Assembly (NCBI GenBank): GCA_904502115.1
Contig: CAJGDW010000032.1
Span: 1-13,906, forward strand
Length of the DNA: 13,906 bases
Source: Paludibacteraceae bacterium
GTDB lineage: Bacteria > Bacteroidota > Bacteroidia > Bacteroidales > Paludibacteraceae
Reading direction: 5' to 3'
This document shows positions 7,823-13,906 of this stretch, in pieces. The translations under genes were made by a program, and so were the position numbers. The notes under the pieces are model-generated. The model made no database searches. It saw nothing but the letters and a program-made list of their open reading frames with translations, and was not told where the DNA came from. Each line of letters begins with the position of its first letter. The first letter of the stretch is position 1.

Positions 7823-8587
7823 ATGGAGTTAGAATTAAAAAATCCCATCATATTTTTTGATTTAGAAACCACGGGGTTGGATATTGCCAAAGATCGCATC
7901 ATCGAGATTGCCTATATCAAGGTATATCCCAATGGCAACGAAGAGGCGTTTACCTATCGAATCAATCCAGGTATGCCCATTCCTGCCGAATCTACAGCGG
8001 TACATGGCATTACCGACGAGGATGTAAAAGATTGTCCTACCTTTAAAGAAATGGCCAAGAAAATTGCTGCCGACTTTAAAGGCGCCGATTTGGCAGGGTA
8101 CAATTCGGCTCGTTTTGATTTGCCCATGTTGGCCGAGGAGTTTTTACGTGCCGATGTGGATATCGATTTATCGACCCGTAAGATGGTAGATGTGCAAACC
8201 ATTTTCCATAAAAAAGAACAACGTACATTATCGGCTGCTTATAAATTTTATTGCAAAGCAGATTTGGTAGATGCGCATGCAGCGATGGCAGATACCAAGG
8301 CTACCTACGAAATTTTAAAAAAGCAGTTGGATTTTTACCCCGATTTGCAAAAAGACGTGGCTTATTTATCGGAATATACTTGCACCAGCAAGAATGTCGA
8401 TTTTGCAGGTCGTATTGTGTACAATGACAAAGGGGTTGAGGTAATTAACTTTGGTAAATACAAAGGACAAGCCGTGTTAGATGTGCTGCAAAATGACCCT
8501 GGTTATTACGGTTGGATTTTGCAAGCCGATTTTCCTCTTACCACCAAACAAGCTTTTACACGTTTGTATTTAAAAAGCAAACAATAA
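7823..8587 (+). CDS. DnaQ-type (DEDDh) 3'-5' exonuclease with ExoX-like C-terminal domain
   Basis: The 254-residue protein hydrolyses DNA (or RNA) from the 3' end. The DEDDh catalytic set is complete: D13 and E15 in FFDLETTG, D99 in GYNSARFDLPML, and H152 and D157 in HAAMADTKAT. VHGITDE is the usual family segment between motifs. Residues about 205-252 (INFGKYKGQ...DPGYYGWIL...) match the small C-terminal domain found in ExoX-type exonucleases. Between the domains, QLDFY (168-172) resembles a clamp-binding peptide (QL[SD]LF). The start ATG lies one base after the dnaN stop, so translation is probably coupled. The context suggests a proofreading or repair exonuclease working with the clamp; whether it is the polymerase III epsilon subunit is not shown. 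It ends 46 bp before a terminator. Confidence 0.93.
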   Translation: MELELKNPIIFFDLETTGLDIAKDRIIEIAYIKVYPNGNEEAFTYRINPGMPIPAESTAVHGITDEDVKDCPTFKEMAKKIAADFKGADLAGYNSARFDLPMLAEEFLRADVDIDLSTRKMVDVQTIFHKKEQRTLSAAYKFYCKADLVDAHAAMADTKATYEILKKQLDFYPDLQKDVAYLSEYTCTSKNVDFAGRIVYNDKGVEVINFGKYKGQAVLDVLQNDPGYYGWILQADFPLTTKQAFTRLYLKSKQ

Positions 8588-8632
8588 GAATTTAGTTTAA
8601 ATACTTAATAATTTAACACTTACCCCAAAAAT

Positions 8633-8677
8633 GCCCATTTCTATGCACGGAAATGGGTGTTTTTTTTTGTTTTTTTT
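8633..8677 (+). terminator. Rho-independent terminator after the dnaN-exonuclease block
   Basis: A 9-bp stem (GCCCATTTC at 8633-8641 with GAAATGGGT at 8650-8658, including one G-T pair) has an 8-base loop and is followed by a T-rich tract (8660-8677) interrupted by one G. An A-run precedes the stem, so it might work in both directions. Confidence 0.88.
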
Positions 8678-8695
8678 AAAATTAACCTAACTTTG
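8667..8695 (+). promoter_or_regulatory. Promoter of the giant surface-protein gene
   Basis: TAACTTTG at 8688-8695 matches TAnnTTTG exactly, with TTG at 8667-8669 after an 18-bp spacer. The TTG lies inside the T-tract of the preceding terminator, so the two elements overlap. Transcription would start near 8702, leaving an A-rich leader of about 33 bases before the ATG at 8735. Confidence 0.65.
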
Positions 8696-8734
8696 TGGGT
8701 TACACGAGAAAAAAATATAACAAATTAATATACT

Positions 8735-11700
8735 ATGAAAAAATTATTACACAAATCATTGCGATTACTACTGTGGTTTGCGATGTTGGGTTTTGTAGCG
8801 CCTCTGTCTGTGGTGGCTGCAGATTGTTACATTGCTGGATCCTTTAATGGATGGAATGCTAGTGCTACCAAGTTGACTCAAAATGGCGATCAGTACGAAC
8901 TGTCCATGAAATTTGATGCAGGTACGCAGTTTAAGATTGTTTACAATGGTAATTGGTATGGATACGATGCTGTAAAAGGTGGTACCAACCTTGTTACCTC
9001 TGCCGATGGTAGCAATAAAAACATCCAATTCAATTCAACCGGTTGTTATGGATTATTTTTCAAATCAAACGGCGAACTATACATCACCCAACGCGACGAC
9101 TGTAGCGCTGGCTATTCGTTGTGGGGTTTTGATATTTTGTACCAAGAGGGCGATACCAAAAAATGGACATCGACCAAAGGCAGTGCCGATCCTTGGGACG
9201 GTAACTTTATATCGACCAGTGGTGACGACGAGGTGTACGATATGGGCGTGATTAAACGGGGTGCCAGATTCATTGGTTTCCGTTTTTACACCAACGAAAA
9301 TGGCAGCTCGGTAGATGGCGCCAATGTAATTTGGAAAAACCTAACCGACGAGCACGATGCCATTGAAGGTTCTAATTATGGTAAATGGAGCTCGAATGGT
9401 TCACAATCGGGTACACACGGCGGAACCGACGAAGTATGGCACGAAACGGGTTGTAAGAATAAGCTCTTGGGCTACGATAATGGCACTTATTCTTTTTACC
9501 TGATTTTTGAGTTAAAGGTAAATGGAAGCGAAAAAGCCCTGGTACGTACCATTACTGTTAACTATACCATCAATGAGTTTGATTTGACGACCGATTTACA
9601 AGGACCTGCCTATGTAGGCGATGTGGTCAACCTAACGGTGAGTGGTGGTACGGCTCCTTTTACGTGGCAACAATCGGACGATGAGGTTTCTTGGAGCACC
9701 TTGAGTGGGTCCTCTGGAACCACATATGCGCACAAGGTGGTCGATAAAACCTTTATTCGTGTAGTGGATGCTGATGGTAAAGTTACCAATGTGGTAGAAA
9801 TTGCACCTTCTATCAAGTGCGACCCTGCCAATACCATTGTTGTATTTAAAGAAGATTTTGGCACCTTGCCCGATGTAGACGCAAGGGCTAGCTATAGCAA
9901 GCAAAACGTAGCTGTTCCTGGCACTACCATTACCTATAGTGCTTCGGTTCCTTATACTGCCGAAACCAAAAGTTGTGCAGCCATGACCAACGAAGGTTAC
10001 TATTCGGTATTGGCCAACCCTCGTAACGCAGGTTGCGGTACCAATGTAGCACAAGGGGTTACCAATTGCAATTGTTATGACAGTTCTGAAAGATGGTATC
10101 GTGTTACAGAAGACCACACCCCAGGCGACACCAACGGGGGTATGTTGATGTACAACTGTGCCGATGGTACGTCTAAAACCGACGTTTTGTACGAATGTAC
10201 CATTGATGGCATCTGTGCGAATACCTACATTAATTTCTCTGCTTTTGTAACGTGTGCCAATACGGGTCGTAGTGGTAACATCCCTATCGAAGCAGAATTT
10301 AAGTTGTTCAATGCCGATACCGGTGCTGAACTTTCTACATCGCCTGTAACCAACATTGGGTTGAGCGAAGAATGGAAAGAAATTTCGGCCATGTTCAACT
10401 CGGCAGATGCAACTCGTGTAAAAATTCAACTCATCAACAAGGCCGATGCCGGACAAGGTAACGACTTGTTGTTTGACGATATGATGTTGAGCGTATGTAC
10501 CCCCGAGGCAGACTTGGTGTGCAGCGACCTTACATCGACCGAAAAAATCATCGTTAGAGGCGAATCGGAAACCTTGACAGCCGAAATTTTATCGGGTATT
10601 ATGTCGAATCCATTTTATTTGTGGCAATATCGCACCAACAAAAGCAACTGGTTGCCCATGGGCGAGCCCCAACAAAATTTGGAGAATTTAACGGTAACCC
10701 CCGAAACAACTCCTACTTACTACCGTGTTATTTTGGCCAATACCGCGCAAGAAGCGTTGAACATTGCCGGCGAGGGTAATCCTTCGGCTTGTGGTATGTA
10801 TGCCATTACCAATACCGTTACCTTGTATGCGGCCAACTTAAACTTGACGGCTAATTTGGTAGATGGAAATATTTGTGCCGATGGAGTAGATGCCAATACC
10901 TATACTCTTTCGGTAACCAATACGACGGGTACAGCAGTTAACAACGTAAAAGTTAACGTATCGATTCCTGCTCAATGGGTTAATTTGGTAAGTGTGGCAT
11001 CCGGAAGTGGGTATGAAAACGGCGTTTGGACCATTGGAAAAATGAACGAAAGTGAAACCAAGACCCTTACCTTGACCCTAAAATCGGATGTCGATTTGAC
11101 CAATCTATCTGAAACGGCTAGCATTCAAGCATTTGTTTCGCAATTGGAATCGGCTACATGGGCGTCGTATAACGCTTCTCTTATCAAAACATCGAATGAC
11201 ATAACGGTGGTTGCGCAAACGCAAGTTCCTACCGATGTTACGCCTTACGATGCATGTACTACACCCGGTACCTTGGTGTATGCCGATTTGGTAAAAGTGG
11301 CACATCCTGAAAATTTAACCTTCTACGAAACCGCTACCTCTACTACGCCTGTTGAGTCGATGTCGACCAATAGCGCAGTGAGCAAATACGTGTATTTCAC
11401 CTACGAAGAAGATGGTAAATGTACCAGCGAAAGAGGTAAAGTGAAGATCAGCATTTCGTTGCAACCTACTGCTCAAGTAACATCGCCCGAAACCCAACGT
11501 GTTTGTGCTGCCGAAAAACATACCTTTACTATTTCGGCGGTAGCAGCCAATGGATATGGCTCGTGGAGCATTGTATCGGGCGAGGCTTCGATTGCCAACC
11601 CTGACGCACTTACTACCACGGCTTGTGTAGTGGCTGGTCAAACGGCCGTGCTTGCCTGGAATGTGGTGAACGAAAAGAATTGCAAGGCAACGGCTACCAC

Positions 11701-13906
11701 TACCTTAATTGTAGATAAAGAACCTGTGGTTACCATTGTAGATGGCAAAGGATCGCAAAAGGCCTGTGGTCCTACAGAATTTAAGGTGGCTGTAAACCCT
11801 AATGTTCCTGTAGGTAGTTGGCAAATTGTCAGTGGTACTGCTACCATTGTGTCGCCTACTAATTACGAAACCAAAATAACCGGTGTGGGCGATAATAAAA
11901 CGGTAAAAGTGAGGTATGAAACGGGTGCTTACGGCCAATGTGCGTCTGTAAAAGGCCCAGAGATTTCGCTTACCGTTAATGCTTTGCCAACAGCAGCGTT
12001 TACTACTAGCAGCTCGGTAATTTGTGCATCGACAGCAGATCCTACCAAAGCACAAGTTACCTTTACGGGTGCTTCTCCTTACGAATTAACCTACCAAGTG
12101 GATGAAGGTACAGCTATTACCAAAACCGGTTTGACCTCACCTTATACCATAAAAGAACAAATGAGTGCCAGTGGTACGCTTCAGTTGGTATCGGTGAAAG
12201 ATGCCAACGGTTGTGTGGGCACCATTACCGGTCAAACCCATGCGGTTGAAATCCAATCGAAACCTACCATTGAAGATGTAGTGGCGCCTCCTACTGTTTG
12301 TGAAACCGCAGATTTTCCTATAGCGAATCCAGCTGTTGATGCGAATGGTTCTACCATTACTGCACAAACCTGGTTGCTAGATGGGGCCCCAATTAATATG
12401 CCTTTTGATTTGTCAAGATGGTACGACGGATTGCCCGTTAAATACAGAGTGACCTATACATGTGGTAGTAACAGTAGTGCTTATGCTTATAGCAACGAAG
12501 TACCACTTTCTATCAAACCTAAAAACATTGCTACCAACCCAGGTATGACGCAAATACACTGCAACAATGGTACGTTTGTTATGAATGCTGAAGCACCTAC
12601 TAGAGAAGATGCGTGGGGTACATGGAGTGTTTATAGCGGTACGGCTACCATTGTCGACCCTCATTCGCCTACTACCACCATCACCGATGTTCCGCTAAAT
12701 AGCAGGGTAGTGTTGGAATGGTCTATTAATAATGGTGTTTGCCCAGCTGCTAGTAGTGCTATGTACGTCGAAAACAATGATTGTGCTAGTGTGAACATTA
12801 CTGCCGGTGCCGCTCCTGTAGTGTGCGATGGTAGCAAAGCAACCTTTACCTTTACCGTTAGAAACGGTTCGCCTGTTGCCACTAGCAACGTAACCTCTAC
12901 CATTACCTTGGGTGCTGGTTTGTCGGATGTTAAGTTTACGCCTAGCAAAGGTACCATCAGTGGTAATACATGGACCATTTCTAGCATGGCCTCTGGCGCT
13001 GAAGTGGTGTTGACCGTTGTGGCAACCGTTACGACTACCGATCCTACCATATCGGTGGTGATTAATAAAGCTGCTGGTGTTGAGCTTTCGGACGTTCAAG
13101 CCTCGCAAAGTGCTACCGTTAACGCCAAACCAACGGCAGCCTTTACTGCAGCAAGCTCTGAGGTGTGTGCCGATGCTGCTGAACTTACCAACGCGCAAGT
13201 TACCTTTACCGGTGCTTCTGCTTTCGATTTAACTTACAAAGTAAACGGTGGTGCAGCCATTTCCAAAACTGGTTTGACTTCACCTTATATTATAGAAGAA
13301 CAATTGGGTGCTAATGGTACCCTTCAATTGGTTTCGGTAAAGGATGCCAACGGTTGTGTGGGCACCATTACCGGTCAAAACCACACCGTAGTGGCCGATT
13401 ATTTCCCCACCATCCAAGACATTACCAAGCCAGCTACCATTTGCGAAGGCAATGCGTTGAGCTTAACCGCTCCTAGCGTTGAAGCCAATGGTTCTACCTT
13501 GGGCGCTTCAGGATGGGTGTTGAACGGTGCTAGCTTTGATCCAAGCACCATCCTATCGGCCAACCAAGACGCACAAGATTTAAAATACTCAGTAGCTTAC
13601 ACTTGCGGTCGTCAAGCTCAGTCTACCATATACAGCAACGTAGTGAGCATTGCAGTCGATGCCAATCCATCGGCCGCCGTTGCCGGTGCTGCTCAAACCC
13701 AATGCAACAACGGAACCTTTACCTTGGCCGCTACGGCTCCAGCAGTTGGCGAGGGTACTTGGACACTTACCAGCGGTAGCGGTACCATTGCCGATGCATC
13801 GTCGGCTACCAGCCAAGTAACCGATGTGCCTGTTAACGGTTCGGCTACTTTGAAATGGACGGTTAGCAATGGCGTTTGTCCTGCTACCACCAGCAGTGTA
13901 GTATTG
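8735..13906 (+). CDS. Giant secreted multi-domain surface protein (probable adhesin), 3' end outside the window
   Basis: The frame stays open for 1724 codons to the window edge. Residues 1-29 are a signal peptide (cleavage likely after VAA). Residues about 30-121 look like a carbohydrate-binding E-set/CBM domain (YIAGSFNGW at 32-40). Residues 124-280 are not recognised. A PKD-like domain follows (about 282-366), then a jelly-roll-like domain (about 370-590, EDFG to NDLLFDDMMLSVC) common in Bacteroidota adhesins. After an Ig-like domain come a DUF11-like domain (about 702-790) and a series of Ig/PKD-like domains, each with a pair of Cys (C841/C896, C924/C983, C1011/C1069, C1097/C1160). From residue 1085 a 381-residue unit starts to repeat. 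It has no catalytic motif. Export by the type IX system is inferred from architecture; the C-terminal sorting domain would lie beyond 13906. The gene has its own promoter and terminator-bounded upstream end. Confidence 0.9.
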   Translation, partial: MKKLLHKSLRLLLWFAMLGFVAPLSVVAADCYIAGSFNGWNASATKLTQNGDQYELSMKFDAGTQFKIVYNGNWYGYDAVKGGTNLVTSADGSNKNIQFNSTGCYGLFFKSNGELYITQRDDCSAGYSLWGFDILYQEGDTKKWTSTKGSADPWDGNFISTSGDDEVYDMGVIKRGARFIGFRFYTNENGSSVDGANVIWKNLTDEHDAIEGSNYGKWSSNGSQSGTHGGTDEVWHETGCKNKLLGYDNGTYSFYLIFELKVNGSEKALVRTITVNYTINEFDLTTDLQGPAYVGDVVNLTVSGGTAPFTWQQSDDEVSWSTLSGSSGTTYAHKVVDKTFIRVVDADGKVTNVVEIAPSIKCDPANTIVVFKEDFGTLPDVDARASYSKQNVAVPGTTITYSASVPYTAETKSCAAMTNEGYYSVLANPRNAGCGTNVAQGVTNCNCYDSSERWYRVTEDHTPGDTNGGMLMYNCADGTSKTDVLYECTIDGICANTYINFSAFVTCANTGRSGNIPIEAEFKLFNADTGAELSTSPVTNIGLSEEWKEISAMFNSADATRVKIQLINKADAGQGNDLLFDDMMLSVCTPEADLVCSDLTSTEKIIVRGESETLTAEILSGIMSNPFYLWQYRTNKSNWLPMGEPQQNLENLTVTPETTPTYYRVILANTAQEALNIAGEGNPSACGMYAITNTVTLYAANLNLTANLVDGNICADGVDANTYTLSVTNTTGTAVNNVKVNVSIPAQWVNLVSVASGSGYENGVWTIGKMNESETKTLTLTLKSDVDLTNLSETASIQAFVSQLESATWASYNASLIKTSNDITVVAQTQVPTDVTPYDACTTPGTLVYADLVKVAHPENLTFYETATSTTPVESMSTNSAVSKYVYFTYEEDGKCTSERGKVKISISLQPTAQVTSPETQRVCAAEKHTFTISAVAANGYGSWSIVSGEASIANPDALTTTACVVAGQTAVLAWNVVNEKNCKATATTTLIVDKEPVVTIVDGKGSQKACGPTEFKVAVNPNVPVGSWQIVSGTATIVSPTNYETKITGVGDNKTVKVRYETGAYGQCASVKGPEISLTVNALPTAAFTTSSSVICASTADPTKAQVTFTGASPYELTYQVDEGTAITKTGLTSPYTIKEQMSASGTLQLVSVKDANGCVGTITGQTHAVEIQSKPTIEDVVAPPTVCETADFPIANPAVDANGSTITAQTWLLDGAPINMPFDLSRWYDGLPVKYRVTYTCGSNSSAYAYSNEVPLSIKPKNIATNPGMTQIHCNNGTFVMNAEAPTREDAWGTWSVYSGTATIVDPHSPTTTITDVPLNSRVVLEWSINNGVCPAASSAMYVENNDCASVNITAGAAPVVCDGSKATFTFTVRNGSPVATSNVTSTITLGAGLSDVKFTPSKGTISGNTWTISSMASGAEVVLTVVATVTTTDPTISVVINKAAGVELSDVQASQSATVNAKPTAAFTAASSEVCADAAELTNAQVTFTGASAFDLTYKVNGGAAISKTGLTSPYIIEEQLGANGTLQLVSVKDANGCVGTITGQNHTVVADYFPTIQDITKPATICEGNALSLTAPSVEANGSTLGASGWVLNGASFDPSTILSANQDAQDLKYSVAYTCGRQAQSTIYSNVVSIAVDANPSAAVAGAAQTQCNNGTFTLAATAPAVGEGTWTLTSGSGTIADASSATSQVTDVPVNGSATLKWTVSNGVCPATTSSVVL
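11987..13906 (+). repeat. Tandem repeat of 1143 bp (381 residues) in the giant gene
   Basis: Unit 1 spans 11987-13129 and unit 2 starts at 13130 and is cut by the window end. Each begins with PTAAFT and contains an Ig-like domain ending NGCVGTITGQ, a second starting near PTI-x-D, a third with CNNGTF and GVCP, and, in unit 1, a DUF11-like domain. A hand count gives about 62 of 85 identical residues over the first domain without gaps. A 37-bp stretch is identical (12200-12236 and 13343-13379), exactly 1143 bp apart. The landmark Cys of CNNGTF is at 1276 and 1657, also 381 apart. Confidence 0.9.

Noticed and set aside
9632..10456. 274-codon open frame on the minus strand
   Set aside because: It lies fully inside the giant surface-protein gene in antisense, has no recognisable protein features, and the plus-strand frame has clear domains and a signal peptide.
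11105..13890. Several minus-strand open frames of 65-167 codons
   Set aside because: All are antisense to the giant gene and follow its Thr/Ala/Val-rich codon use; none has its own promoter or start context.

Overview
The window looks like chromosomal DNA from a Bacteroidota bacterium, most likely from Bacteroidales or a nearby group; I cannot fix the genus from sequence alone. Reasons: a GldF/GldG gliding-type ABC transporter component, Bacteroidota promoter signatures (TAnnTTTG -7 boxes with TTG about 18-19 bp upstream), A-rich translation starts without Shine-Dalgarno sequences, and a giant multi-domain surface protein of the kind this phylum exports.

Left part (11-4141, minus strand): a two-gene operon read leftwards. 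The first gene encodes a signal-peptide-bearing outer membrane beta-barrel protein related to the PagL lipid A deacylase / acyloxyacyl hydrolase family. Nine bases downstream follows a 923-residue membrane-anchored periplasmic protein with a DUF3352-like N-terminal half and a beta-propeller-like C-terminal half. The barrel gene carries two kinds of intergenic-type repeat inside its reading frame.

Middle (4142-8587): a 110-bp divergent intergenic region holds an octamer repeat and two -7 boxes facing each other as an inverted repeat. It is followed on the plus strand by a fused GldF-GldG gene, by dnaN (sliding clamp) with its own promoter and an octamer-repeat leader, and one base later by a DnaQ-type 3'-5' exonuclease with an ExoX-like C-terminal domain. 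A rho-independent terminator closes this block.

Right part (8696-13906): a strong Bacteroidota promoter drives a giant secreted protein of at least 1724 residues that runs off the window. It has a signal peptide, a carbohydrate-binding-like N-terminus, a jelly-roll-like domain, DUF11-like domains and many cysteine-paired Ig/PKD-like domains. It ends in the window inside a tandem repeat with a period of 381 residues. It is probably a surface adhesin exported by the type IX system, but the C-terminal sorting domain that would prove this lies outside the window.

No tRNA, rRNA, CRISPR array, transposase or phage gene was seen. The most interesting points are the face-to-face promoter, the GldF-GldG fusion, the repeat-derived linker in the PagL-like protein, the shared octamer leaders, and the clamp-exonuclease pair.
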